This document shows, in pieces, positions 31,569 to 42,727 of a stretch of 64,000 bases of DNA. Both the position numbers and the translations under genes were made by a program. How positions within the stretch are numbered: the stretch's first letter is position 1; every line of letters begins with the position of its first letter. The notes below the pieces were generated by a model. That model saw nothing but the letters and a program-made list of their open reading frames with translations. It ran no database searches and had not been told where the DNA came from. The stretch is from Scilla litardierei (lineage: Eukaryota; Streptophyta; Magnoliopsida; Asparagales; Asparagaceae). Location of the stretch: the NCBI GenBank assembly GCA_030789695.1, contig CM061142.1, positions 355,669,486-355,733,485 on the forward strand. Direction: 5' to 3'.

Positions 31569-34474
31569 TGTAACGGTCGGTTTCCAATCGTACTTTCTTT
31601 GTGCACGTGCTCTTGATCGTGCACGTGTTTATTTTAGACTCTATTTGATTTTGAACGTTTTTGTGTGATATGTTGACGTGATCGTCTCTGAAAGTATTAG
31701 ATTGTGGAACAACTTGGGAACGACATATCTCGAGTCGTTCTTCCGCGATACTATCTTATTTGATGTGACGTCGCGACTTTCTGTTTTGACGCGAGACGTT
31801 TCTATTTTTAGTTTCGTCTCTCGACGTCAAAATTTAGATCCGTCTTTTCCACTCTCTTTCTTTCGTCGCCCCGAACACCCCAATAATTATTTTAAAATTT
31901 TTGGACTTAATTTGACCTATTTTCCATTTTTTTTGAAAGTTTTAAACAATTTTAAAACCTATTTTTATAAGTGTTTTAATTATGATAAAATTCCTATATT
32001 ATAATAATGTATTAAAGAATTTTTTAACTAAATTTCAGAATTTTTGGCCGCACCCAACTTTGCGTGAGGGAGAGAAGAGATAATTATTTTAAATAAATCA
32101 TTTTAATTATTTTTTTAAATCCCCTAAACCCTAGACCTAGCCCTAACCCTCTTTCCTATTTATATTAGCCCTAGGCTAGGTTATTTCCGCATTACACAAA
32201 CCCTAGCCGTCAAAAACACCTTCTCAACGTTCGTCGCAACGTTGCGACAGCCGCCCCAGTGCACGACCGACGGCCGCCCCCGCACTTCCAAGTGCACGAC
32301 CGGATCCCGCTACCGCATCGCCCGCTCGCAGCACTCCGCTGCAAGCCACCCGATGTCGCCCGCTTCGACCGAGAGTATCGCTCGGTCAGACCGAGCGCCC
32401 GCTCCGCACCCCGCTCCGCTCCGCACCCCGCTCCGCTCCGCACCCCGCACCATTGCAACCCCCGCCTCAGCGCCTGACCGACGAAATCTTCCGCACCGAC
32501 CCGCTGTAATCGAGGCACACCGCCTTGCAACGCCCTCTGCTGCGACGACCGACCCATGCGCTATGTTCTCTCGGTCTGACCGAGAGAAACCCTCGCACCG
32601 ACGGTGTCCGACCGACAGCACTTCGTCGCAACTTGGTTTCTTCCACACCAACTCCTATGGTGGACCCCCAAGTCCTCCAGAGGTGTTGTGGGTCCCCCAT
32701 TGACCCCTAGCACTGCTGTGGGCCCTACTTGGGTGTGCTACTTCACGGATTTGCCGTCTACGATGTTTCGACACGTCGTAGGCCTTCATCGCAAGTTTCA
32801 ACTTTTGGGGAATCGTGCGAGGACCAGATCTGAAGTTGAGGAGTTCTCCGATCAGATACGACTTCCTATCTACGACAAACTCCGGTTCAGGTTGGTTCCC
32901 CGAAACTCGTAGAAACCCCCACAATAGCTGACTGAACCCGAAACTAAAAATCGTTAACTTGAACTAAAATTTATTTTCCAGCACCAGTAAAACGTTGTAC
33001 ACATCTAGAAAATCGACGAATGGACTTTGTTGACTGTGCACATAGGATAGATCGTCTATTAGGCTGAAACATCGAAAAAGTGACTTTTGACGAATAGGAT
33101 AGTCCCAATAACCTAGAAACGAACCTTAATAGGATTTGATGAATTTGAGCCCGACACCGTCGCCGTGGCGATATTTCAGACGGACTTCCGCGGACGAGAC
33201 GCTTGGACGAGACGCTTCGAGAGGACGGCACACTCGCCATCGCAGGGAAGTGTATCCACTTGCACTTTTGGCCGTGCTTAGGCCTTAGTTGGTTAGAATT
33301 GATAACTGTGAACAAATAGAACCGGACGTGAAATGATAGCGTCCGGGACGACTCCTGACGGCTCAGACTTGACGACGAAGTCTGAGCCTGACAATAACAA
33401 CTTGATATTGTAGGGCTATCATGTGTGTGTGTGTGTGGACACCCTAGAATAACCCTTCCTGTCTTGTCACGTCTCGTCCAGTCTTGCACAGTCCGCTGGG
33501 CAATAGGGCACGCTCTGAGTGATCCTTTGTACAGATTCATAGCCTGCGGGCAACAGGGCACTCTCCAAGCTAGGGAGAGTGGTCCCTTATATGGATACAC
33601 AGCCTGAGGGCAATAGGGCACTCGCTAAGCTAGAGCGAGTGATCCATTGTACTGTTGTCTTGTCTTGTCTTGTCTTCCTTGGGGTTTGGGTTTGGGTTGA
33701 GCGTGCGCACGGCAAGAGGGTCTGATCCCCCTCGAACCGTAAGGCGTGAACCCTTTTGTGTCTCACTTGTCTTGTCATGTCTTGTTCCGTCACGTCCCGA
33801 CTTGTCATGACACCTGTAGGCTAGTCCCGTAGTTGGTAGCACACGCTACGACTACTGCTTGCTACGCTTTACTTTCCTGATGCGTTACTTCTGTTTGTTA
33901 CTCAGTTATAACCCCAGCATGCTAATCAACCAGTAAAACGTTGTCCAAAAGTTGATACACTTGTAGTTTGGTCTAACCCTGTTTGTAGACCTGACCTGAC
34001 GTACAGTTCCTTCTTTTGGTGCTGTACGTAAGGTGTTGAGTCAGAGTATGTCGACGAGGCGGACTTGCCAGCTGACGGAGAGCCGGAGGACGTTGATCCG
34101 GAGTACGACCCAGAGGAGGACCAGAGTTAGAGGCCTCAGTTGCTGATCCAGAGTTCTGTTCCAGTTTAGATTGGGTGTGTAGCACCTGTTGTTTTTCTTG
34201 CCTAGGTTGGGTGCTTGCACCAGTAGTTTCTTTTTTCTGCAGTTGTAGCCCTTCGGGCGTTTTTAGACTCTCAGTACTTTTGGATGTTTTATTTGGAATA
34301 AAATGAAATGATAACTCTTTTCAGTACTTTTGTTGTTTCCGTACTAACTTGCAGGGACCTGTTTCCTTCGTTTGGAATACCACATACGCTTATTGGGTCT
34401 GGGCTCTCAGCCCCGGCCTAAGCGGGCCTTAGTCACGCTTCGCCTCCGACCTTTTTGGGAAGCGGGGCGTGACA
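31569..34474 (+). mobile_element. gypsy-plus 3' LTR
   Basis: A 2906-bp LTR, TGTAACGGTC... to ...GGGGCGTGACA. U3 ends at a TATA-like TATTTATATTA (32157-32167) preceded by telo-box-like motifs; a CG-rich leader (about 32220-32620) follows. A minisatellite of roughly 60-bp units, each with a 'gggcaatagggcac'-like core, lies at 33490-33655. The last 100 bases match LARD-1's LTR end closely. The right flank (tcgtc, 34475-34479) is Tat sequence; its duplicate is off the window. Confidence 0.9.
33490..33655. repeat. About 60-bp minisatellite in gypsy-plus LTR (3 units)
   Basis: Three diverged units with the core 'gcctg(c/a)gggcaa(t/c)agggcac' followed by an inverted 'agctaggagagt'-like part. Its place in the LTR corresponds to the 56-bp array of LARD-1 and the paired units in LARD-2 (47780-47880). 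Confidence 0.8.
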
Positions 34475-35332
34475 TCGTCCCAAGCTTTGGTGGGTCAGAT
34501 AGTGGCTCCCCATATTCCTCTCGGGACGGTCGAGCCATCCGGGAGTCATCATCAAGATAAGTGGCCATGGGGAGGTATCGACCCTTCGGCTCCGATGGTT
34601 GGCCACATCCCCTCAGAGTTCAATCAAGCTCTGATATTGAATCAGCTTCCGACTGACTCCTCGAGGATTATTCGAGGCATACCTCATCAGTCCCAATTTA
34701 TCATTGGGACCGAGGAGTCGGCCCTCTTAGATTTCGGGATGACTGCTCGACTGTTGGAAAACTCTATTCTCCCCTGGGATCTCGAGTTCCTTCAGGGGTT
34801 GGACATCGAGAGGATGTCAAACTTCTTTATGGGTTGCGGCTATCAGGTTAGTTACCCGCAATTTTTCCCCGACTTAAGTTTTTAATCCTGCTAATCGACG
34901 CCTTCCACAGAGGTACAATTTTTGTGCGGGCCTTTGTTGCCGGGCCACCGATATAATCGACAGACAGCTTCAGGTGGAAGCCACTGAGCAAAGAGCTTCT
35001 GAGCTTGAGGCTCAGATGAAGAAGATGGAGGAGGATTTGGGGATGGCACTCGCGGCCAAAGCTGAGGCCGAGTGGGCAGCTTCGAAGGCCAAGGCTAGCC
35101 TCGCATCCATGTCCTCTGTCAGGCAGACGGCAGAGGTTTAATAATGGAGGGAGAGATCCCAGCTCCAGGCCGACCTAGAAGCCTTGAAGAAAGAAATAAT
35201 CGATCTTCAAGCCAAAGCCTCCAAATCTGAAAGATCAACTGAGGCCCATAAGGCAGATCTTACAGCCAAGGTCACTACAACGATGAAATCATTTCAAAAC
35301 ATCTACACGCTTGGAAGCGGCCCTTCCTCTTA
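34475..35332 (+). pseudogene. Antisense intron-containing ORF of Tat element, coiled-coil protein
   Basis: The 5' end is cut by gypsy-plus at 34475. Exon 1 (34475-34846, 124 codons) is open and contains a hydrophilic N-terminal part and a helical segment ending near FFMGCGYQ. A 64-bp GT-AG intron (34847-34910) with a CTAAT branch-like motif follows, then exon 2 from 34911 in the same register. Exon 2 encodes a long Ala/Glu/Lys-rich coiled coil (from about 34965 on). Two adjacent TAA codons at about 35140-35145 break it; the frame is then open to the stop at about 35332, and both look like CAA-to-TAA changes. Function unknown. It resembles the additional ORFs of Tat elements and the plant 'gypsy-type transposon' proteins. 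A captured host gene is the alternative. Confidence 0.6.
34847..34910 (+). other. Intron in Tat antisense ORF
   Basis: 64 bases, GTTAGTTACC to CTTCCACAG, phase 0, with CTAAT about 18 bases before the acceptor. Confidence 0.6.
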
Positions 35333-35549
35333 AAGTGTTTATCTTTTTGTTACTGATTTTGTAAAACTGCATCAAAGCAGGTTACTTGTAACATTTTGAC
35401 TAGTGAATGAGAAAGAACATTCGAGTTTATTTATCTCCACATATATTAAGGTACGTATATGGCCCCTCAACGACTCCAGGTTTATTTCCATAACCAATTA
35501 AACTTGGGTCGTTGGTTTGTCAAGTAGTTTTTGCCTAACAAGGATGGTC
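35333..35549. other. Tat non-coding spacer
   Basis: AT-rich sequence between the antisense ORF and the tandem array, with a 'taaaactgcatcaaagcaggttacttgtaac'-like 3'-UTR appearance on the plus strand. No gene is seen. Confidence 0.5.
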
Positions 35550-36540
35550 CTAAGATTGTGGACCACGCAGGAGAGTTATTTGCTTGCGAGGGGCAAGGCC
35601 CTTTTAGCTTACGGTCGACGTCGATCGAGTGTCATTCAGTGGCGAGGGATTGGCCCCTCGGCTTACGGTTGACGAAGAGGGTCGTTCGATTACGAGGGGA
35701 AAGGCCCCTTCGGCTTACGGCTGTCATCGATCGAGAGTCGTTCAGTAATAAGGGATTGGTTCCTTGGCTTACGGTGGATGACGAGGGTCGTTCAGTTGCG
35801 AGCGGTGAGTCACCTTCAGCTCACGATCGACAACGATTGAGAGTCATTCAGCGGCGAGGGATTGGCCCCTTGACTTACGTCTGACTACGAGGGTCGTTCG
35901 GTTACGAGGGGTGAGGTCCCTTTGCCTTACAGCCGACGATGATCAAGAGTCATTCAGTGGCAAGGGATTGCCCCATGGCTTATGGCTGATGACGAGGGTT
36001 GTTCGATTGCGAGCGGTGAGGCCCCTTTGGCTTAAGGCCGATCACGATTGAGAGTCATTCAATGTCGATGGATTGGCCCCTTGGCTTATGGCTGACGATG
36101 AGGATCGTTTGGTTGCGATGAGCGAGGCCCCTTCGGCTTACGGTCGACGATGATCGAGATTCGTCCAGTTGTGAAGGTTTGGCCCCTTGGCTTACGGCTG
36201 ATGACGAGGGTCGTTCGGTTAGAAGGGGCAAGGATCCTTCGGCTTATAGCCGATGACGATCGAGATTCATTTAGTTGTGAGGGATTGGCCCCTCGGCTTA
36301 CGGCTGATGATAAGGGTCGTTCAGTTGCAAGTGGCGAGGCTCCTTCGACTTACGGCTGACGACGATTGAGAGTTGTTCAGTGGCGAGGGATTGGCCCCTC
36401 GGCTTACGGCTGATGACGAGGGTCGTTCGATTATAAGGGGTAAGGCCCCTTCGGCTTACGACCGATGACGATCGAGAGTCGTTCAGTGGCGAGGTATTGT
36501 CCCCTCGGCTTACGACTGACGACGATCGAAGGTTTGCTGT
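35550..36540. repeat. Tat 3'-region tandem array (about 52-bp monomer in about 104-bp dimers)
   Basis: About 19 diverged copies of a monomer built from 'gtcgttcagt..cgaggg', 'ggcccctcggcttacgg' and 'ctgacgacga'. Two monomer types alternate: one with 'attggccccttgg' and one with 'gaggccccttcgg'. Copies differ by substitutions, so the array is not newly amplified. Open frames across it are by-products of the repeat. Confidence 0.88.
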
Positions 36541-36599
36541 GACAAGAAGATGGTCAACCTTATATTTATTATGAACCTAAACAAAATAAATACACATGT

Positions 36600-36977
36600 A
36601 AATCATGACCATCACAATTTGTCATGCTTTGGTAGTACGATCACTGATAGTACTTTTGTAAGTGCTCGACATTCCAAGGATGAGGACGCTCCCTATCTTC
36701 CAGGTAGAGAGTCGATATATGGCTGGACCGAGGACATCGATCACTTTGTAGGGACCCTCCCACTTTGCAGCGAGCTTTCCTTGCTTGACGATCTCAAGGG
36801 AGAAAAGGGCCTTCCGCAACACAAGGTCACCTAAGTGAAAGATGCGTTCTCAAACTTTTGAGTTGAAGTAGCAGACCATGTGTCCCTTCTGCTCGATAAG
36901 GGTGGTCAAAGCACGTTCTCAAACCTCATCGAGCAAGTGCAAATTGAGCTCGAGTCCTTCTGAATTTCTATCGTCAT
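36600..36977 (-). pseudogene. Tat integrase C-terminal region
   Basis: On the minus strand, from the solo-LTR junction at 36977, a frame encodes the post-catalytic part of Tat integrase: a NLHLLDE block, a YFNSKV block, FHLGDLVL and WEGPYKVIDVLGP (the GPY/F module), ending at about 36622. Two in-frame TGA codons (in the 'LLDEV' and 'NSKV' blocks) are each where arginine CGA is expected, consistent with CpG decay. It joins the piece at 63854-64000. Confidence 0.82.
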
Positions 36978-37198
36978 TGTAACGACCTGTATTTCCAGAT
37001 ACACTTGAGTGGAGTTCTATTTATGTATATCTTCTATCAATATACTCTTGATGTCTTGAGTTCAATAATATACTTATGGTTGACTTATTAATAGTGTATT
37101 AATGTATGAAGTTTTAACATTCAAATTTTTAAGAATTTCAAATATTTTTCAAAATTCGAATTCAAAATACTTTCCCTTATATAATCTAATTAAATTAT
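36978..37198 (+). mobile_element. Solo Tekay-like LTR, left part
   Basis: It begins TGTAACGACCTG at 36978, preceded by gtcat (36973-36977), and is interrupted by copia-1 at 37199. The right part is 61298-63853. Confidence 0.85.
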
Positions 37199-37412
37199 TG
37201 TTGTATGATAATGAACTCAAGAGAGATAGAGAGAATTTCATTGCTAAGAATCATTCACCATAGCTAAGAGCCATGGTGCTCTATTTATATATCTCATAGT
37301 GTGGAGGCCAAAAGCCTCTAGGAGACCAAGGGTCCCCATTACTCTAAGTAATGGGGGCCTAATGAATGGGTAATGAAGGAGGGGAGGCCAAAGGCCTCCC
37401 TCATTCATAACA
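37199..37412 (-). mobile_element. Copia-1 LTR (3' LTR in element sense)
   Basis: A 214-bp LTR, TGTTATGAATGAGGG... to ...ATCATACAACA in element sense. The polypurine tract TAAGGGGGAG is on the minus strand at 37413-37422. The plus strand has a short GA run at 37216-37232. Confidence 0.92.
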
Positions 37413-37595
37413 CTCCCCCTTACACATTCATCACTTCGGTCTCAGCTACTGAGGCAAGGGGTGGATACTTCTGGATCCAGAGTAAGTGTGTTTGCCTCGT
37501 TAAAACCTTAGCTGTGGAAAACCCAGTGGGAAAACCCAACAGCTTAAGGAAAAAGAGTGCAACCCACATGTTACTCCCCCTGATCCGTACAAGCT

Positions 37596-40418
37596 TTAGG
37601 CTTGCAGGTCTTTCAACTGTCGCATACCAATGTTCTTTACAAGCTTTACAAAAGTACATTTAGGCAATGCCTTAGTAAAAAGATCAGCTAAGTTGTTGCA
37701 TGACTGGATCTGTCGAACTTCAATCTGCTTGTCGTTCTTCTGCTTGTGCGTCCAGAAAAACTTGGGAGAAATGTGTTTTGTCCTGTCGCCTTTGATGTAG
37801 CCATTCTGAAGCTGAGCAATGCATGCGGCGTTGTCTTCGAATAGGGCAGTAGGCTCCAGATCACTGGTCTTCAGGCCAGTGGATTGGAGGATGTGTTGGA
37901 CGACGGAGCGTAGCCAAAAACATTCTCTGCTCGCCTCATGGATCGCGATGAGCTCTGCATGGTTGGAAGATGTAGCAGTAGTGGTTTGTTTTACCGATCT
38001 CCAAGAGATAGCAGTACCTCCGTAGGTAAATACAAAACCTGTTTGAGATTTTTCCGTGTGCGGATCAGAGAGATAACCTGCATCAGCATAACCAAACAAT
38101 TTGGGGGAGGCACCTCTCTGGTAGTAAAGTCCAAGAACAATGGAACCCTGAAGGTATCGCAGAAGATGCTTTACTCCGTTCCAGTGGCGCTTTGTGGGCG
38201 CAGCACTGTGTCTGGCTAGTAGATTAACTGTAAACGCTATATCGGGACGCGTACAGTTAGCCAGATATAGAAGTGCTCCAATGGCACTGAGGTAGGGTAC
38301 TTCAGGCCCCAGTATCTCCTCCCCCTCTTCCAGTGGCCGGAAGGGGTCCTTATGTACATCTAGTGATCTTACGACCATAGGAGTACCTAAAGGATGACAT
38401 TTATCCATATGAAACTTGCGTAGAAGTTTCTTTGTATAATTAGATTGGTGTAATAGGATTCCACCTCTTAGGTGTTCTATCTGTAAGCCAAGACAATACT
38501 TTGTTTTGCCTAGGTCTTTCATTTCAAAAGTATGTTTAAGGCTTTCAGATATCTCTTTGATCTCTGCAGGAGATCCTATGAGATTTAAGTCATCTACATA
38601 TACAGCTATGATGACAAATCCTGTTCATGTTCTTTTGATAAAGATAGACGGGCAGACTTCGTTATTCGTGAATCCTTGCTGTGCAAGAAAATCACTTAGT
38701 CTGTTATACCACATCTTGCCCGATTGTTTTAGACCATATAATGATCTATGTAGCCTTACAGAGAATACGTTCCGAGGTATCTCTTTCATCTCTGTGGGTA
38801 GATTAAACCCATCAGGAAGTCTCATATAGATATTTTTATCTATATCGCCATATAGATATGCAGTCACAACGTCCATGAGCTGCATTTCTAGGCTGTCCAG
38901 AGAAGTTAGGCTGATTAAAAATCGGAAGGTGATCGAATCCATGACCGGGGAATACATATCTTCGTAATCAATCCCCGGTCTTTGGGAAAATCTCTAGGCT
39001 ACAAGGCGTGCCTTATAGCGAACGATCACATTATTTTCATCTCTTTTTCTTATGAAAACCCACTTATATCCCACAGGTTTTACACCTACTGGTGTTTGGA
39101 CTACTGGTCCAAAGACTTTGCGTTTCAAGAGTGAGTCCAGCTCTACTCTTATTGCCTCGTCCCACTTTGGCCAATCATCTCTGCGTTTACATTCCGCTAG
39201 AGATCGTGGTTCGATGTCATCGTCATATTCAGTGACGTGAACGGCAATATCGAACGCAAAATCGTCGTCGACAACTATGCTATTTCTGTCCAGTACTTCT
39301 CCAGTACGTACAAAATTTAATGATGTTTCTCCTATTGTTTCCTCTGCTGGGGAAATCAGGAGGGGAGAAGTAGCTGGTCTGAGCTCAGCATCCTGTGGAG
39401 GGATAATCTTAGTATGAGTCTTCCTCTTTCGAGGAACTTTATCTTTTGAACCTGGTGGGCATCCTCTTTTCATTTGAGGTACAACCAATTCTGCTGCCGG
39501 TGGGCTGCATCCATCTATGGGGATGTCAATCCTAGCTGGCGTATTGGCAGCAGGGACGTGTGAACGGACAATCTTCTGGTTGTCCGTGAATTTATCCGGT
39601 AAAAGATGTACTGTATTCTGGATGTGAAGGATCTTCAGGATCTCATCTTCACACAGATTAGTACACGGATCATGTATGGACAAAGACTTCTGGTCCCAAC
39701 TAATGGTCTCAGAAGCTTCTGGCTTCTTAGACTGTGTGCCCAGTTTTGGAAAAAATTTCTCATTAAATTCACAGTCTGCAAAACGTGCCTTGAATGCGTC
39801 ACCCGTCAGGGGTTCAAGGTATCTGATAATAGAGGGCGAATCAAACCCAATATATATACCTAGACGACGCTGAGGACCCATTTTGGTCCTCTGCGGTGGT
39901 GCTATTGGGACATATACCGCACAACCAAACACTCTCAAATGAGAGATATCCGGAGGTGCGCCGTATGCTAGTTGCATCGGGGATAAAGTGTGACCTCCAG
40001 AGGGTCGTATCCTAATAAGTGATGCGGCATGTAAAATAGCATGCCCCCAAGCATCCACAGGCAACTGGGATTGCATAAGCAATGGACGTGCAATCCATTG
40101 GAGTCTCTTTATAAGGGACTCAGCTAATCCGTTTTGGATGTGAACATGTGCTACAGGATGTTCAACTTCAATACCTGTTGCCTGGCAATAGTCTTCGAAG
40201 ACTTGTGAAGTAAATTCTCCCGCATTATCAAGACGTAGTTTCTTGATTTGGTTATCGGGGAAATGAGCACGCAACCTTATTATTTGTGCCAATAGATTTG
40301 GAAAAGCTAGGTTGCGGGTGGACAAGAGGCACACATAAGACCATTTGGTTGATGCATCAATCAGTACCATGAAGTACCGAAATGGGCCACTTGCGGGGTG
40401 AATAGGCCCGCAAATGTC
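37596..40418 (-). pseudogene. Copia-1 Pol: integrase core, RT, RNase H
   Basis: It continues the integrase interrupted by copia-2. Integrase motifs: DASTKW, LRLDNAGEF and NGLAES (catalytic D, D and E region), about 40370-39950; RT around 39060-38500 with YVDDLN at about 38585-38605; RNase H with FEDNAACI and DLFTKALP ending at 37596. Two premature stops: TAG at about 38994 (after KARLVA) and TGA at about 38622-38624 (before TGFVIIAVYVDD). No large deletion is visible. Confidence 0.88.
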
Positions 40419-40423
40419 ACCAT

Positions 40424-42685
40424 TGTTGGAAGCAACGATCTAGGATCTTGGTTTGATGATGACAAACGTGTCGGTATATCTAATATGTGTGCTCAATGTG
40501 TTTCAGGCTTGGCGAAACAATATATCTAGGCTATTTGGCGGAATTGCTATTCGTATAGCACATTGGGAGAGAAGGAGTGTGTGTGCACAAAGAAGTTTGA
40601 CTTGGTCAATGGAGAGCAAAGTTGGACTTGGTCAAATTAGGAGATTAGATTGATTCAAATCAATTCAATATTTGATCAAATCAATTAGACGGATTTGTGT
40701 CTACCCATCCTATTCAAACACCTAAGCAAATCCCAATTTGATCAAATCAAATCTCCTATTTGAGGTGCAAAGTGATAGAACCAAATCTAATCTCCTATTC
40801 AAAATAGGATACCCCGGAACCGCATCACCCTATCATCCCCTATAAAAACCCATCTTCTAGGGTTGAAAAAACGCGCGTCAACAAAGGGCAAAAAGAGTCG
40901 GCCATTTATTGTTCAAGAAACGAACTTGCGCACAAAAATCCTTGGCCATTGTTTTTCTTCCTGGTGGTAAAAAAATAAAAGGGAGTGATTAGTTCTTAAA
41001 GCTTGAAGATACATTTAATAATCTCCTTTTCATTCATTTGACCTTCTGTTTTTGTTTGCAGCATGCGGCATCATCAAAAGCCCGGCCATATATTCCCCAA
41101 GGCCAGCATCATCAAAAAGCTTGAATTTTAAAGGCACAACAAATAGGAGCACACGCACAAAGCCACAAAAATTCTGGTTTCTCACAAGTATTCACAAGTT
41201 CCAAGGCACATCAAATAAAAAGGGGGTTGAATTAATTGTTTAAAAGGAGAAACACAGTACTGCTGTAATTGATATTCCCCAAGGCCGGCCAATTCCTTTT
41301 GTGCATCCCCTACAAGTTGCCGCATTCAAGACACAAGGGCCAAAAAGTTCTCCAGCTGCCGCAACTTTGACACAAGGAGCACCCCTTACAATTCATCTCT
41401 AACTCAGAGTCAAGCCGCAACTTTTGACTCCCTATAAATCTCTCAACAAGTTGTCGCATCTAGCAAGCTGCCGAATTTATTAGGGAGTAGCAAACTGCCG
41501 AATTTAAAAGGGGTTGCATCTCTAAGGACAACCAAGCCGCAAAGACAATAGCATGTGCAGCCGCAATCTCTAACAGCCACAAGTCTATTGAAGAGAAGCT
41601 CATTGAAGACCCCATATGCGTGTTGCCTCTACATTGAGGAGCCCCCAAGGTTGCAGCTACCTCCAGGTCAAAGTGATTTGGGGCTTTGATGAAGGCAGCG
41701 CACAGAAAATTGGAGGAGGGATCTGCCACTTGAAAACAATTGGGGTTTTATGTTTGAGCAGCAGCCGAAATCTCTTTACAAGTTTTTTTTTGCTAGCCAC
41801 AAGTATTGATTGCTTGGCCATTAAATAAATCTGAATGCTTAATGTTTTTGTGAGTACAGGTCATCACGTGCACAAGGGAGGTAAGCAACTTGATTTGATT
41901 ATTGTTAATGCACTAACTTTTCTTTTTTGTTGCTTGCAGAAATCACACAGTTTCAAATCTTTGGGAAGGCCGCATCTTGAAGAGCAGGAAAGGAAGTCGC
42001 ATTAATTCCGAGGAGATATTATTGCCGCAAGCCAAGTGTCAAATATTCATTTGTTGTAACTTTCAGAGAAGGGGCAAAGCTACAAGTTGCAATCTTTGGT
42101 GAAGGGTGCAAGTCTTATCGAGAGGGGAGCCAGACTGTTGAGGGGACATCAGAGACTACTACTTGTCAGATTGATCTGACCACGCGCTGAACGACAGTGA
42201 CGACACACCATTACTGAGCATTTCTAAAACTCTATTTATTTATCTTTGTATTGGTGTAGCGATCTCTGTAGGGGAAACTTTTACCATCTTTGGGTACTAT
42301 TTTGGGACTTGTCTAGTTGGGACTAGACAAGTGGGACCCAGCTAGTTTGGGACTAGCTGGTAGAAAGCTTTGCTAGGATTGATAGTGAGAGGAAACACTG
42401 TGTGTGGGGTACTGAGAGTCCGGCGAGTGTAGAGGCGTAGAGGGTGCTCTGAGCGTGCTCTAACTTGTGACTTTGTACCTATTGCACTATTCAATCTAGT
42501 ATTAGCTTTGGGGGCTGGAGTAGGTCGTTGGGACGACCGACCCAGGGTAAATCTGCTGTGTACTCTGTGTCTGCTTTTCATTACTCTGGTTGTGCTTTTA
42601 ACTGCGTGTGATTTCTCGTGGGTTGCACGAGAATTTTTTATTAGCCTATTCACCCCCCCCTCTAGGCTAGGATCCAGATCCAACA
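40424..42685 (+). mobile_element. Copia-2 5' LTR
   Basis: 2262 bp, TGTTGGAAGCAACG... to ...CCAGATCCAACA, with TATAAAAA at 40841-40848. It contains at about 41560-41590 the uninterrupted sequence into which LARD-2 inserted in the 3' LTR, so it serves as an internal empty-site control. Confidence 0.93.
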
Positions 42686-42687
42686 AG

Positions 42688-42702
42688 TGGTATCAGAGCA
42701 GG
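42688..42702 (+). promoter_or_regulatory. Copia-2 primer binding site, tRNA-iMet
   Basis: TGGTATCAGAGCAGG two bases after the 5' LTR, the standard initiator-Met site of plant copia elements. Confidence 0.95.
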
Positions 42703-42727
42703 TTTTAGGATCTAGCCTAGATTGACC

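Larger units (their letters stand above)
34475..36977 (-). mobile_element. Tat-like gypsy element, 3' part
   Basis: The outermost layer. On the minus strand it runs from the integrase C-terminus (36977-36600) into a non-coding region, a long tandem array (about 36540-35550), then an ORF on the opposite strand (34475-35332), before gypsy-plus interrupts it. This order (pol, variable repeat-rich 3' region, extra antisense ORF) matches what is known for plant Tat-lineage elements. Its gag and most of pol are to the right of the window and its 3' LTR is far to the left. Confidence 0.78.

Noticed and set aside
32242..32703. Pro/Ser-rich frame in the gypsy-plus LTR
   Set aside because: Located in the CG-rich leader just downstream of the TATA-like box; no domain.
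35531..36359. Open frames across the Tat repeat region
   Set aside because: Generated by the tandem repeat; the frame follows the monomer and contains no protein motif.
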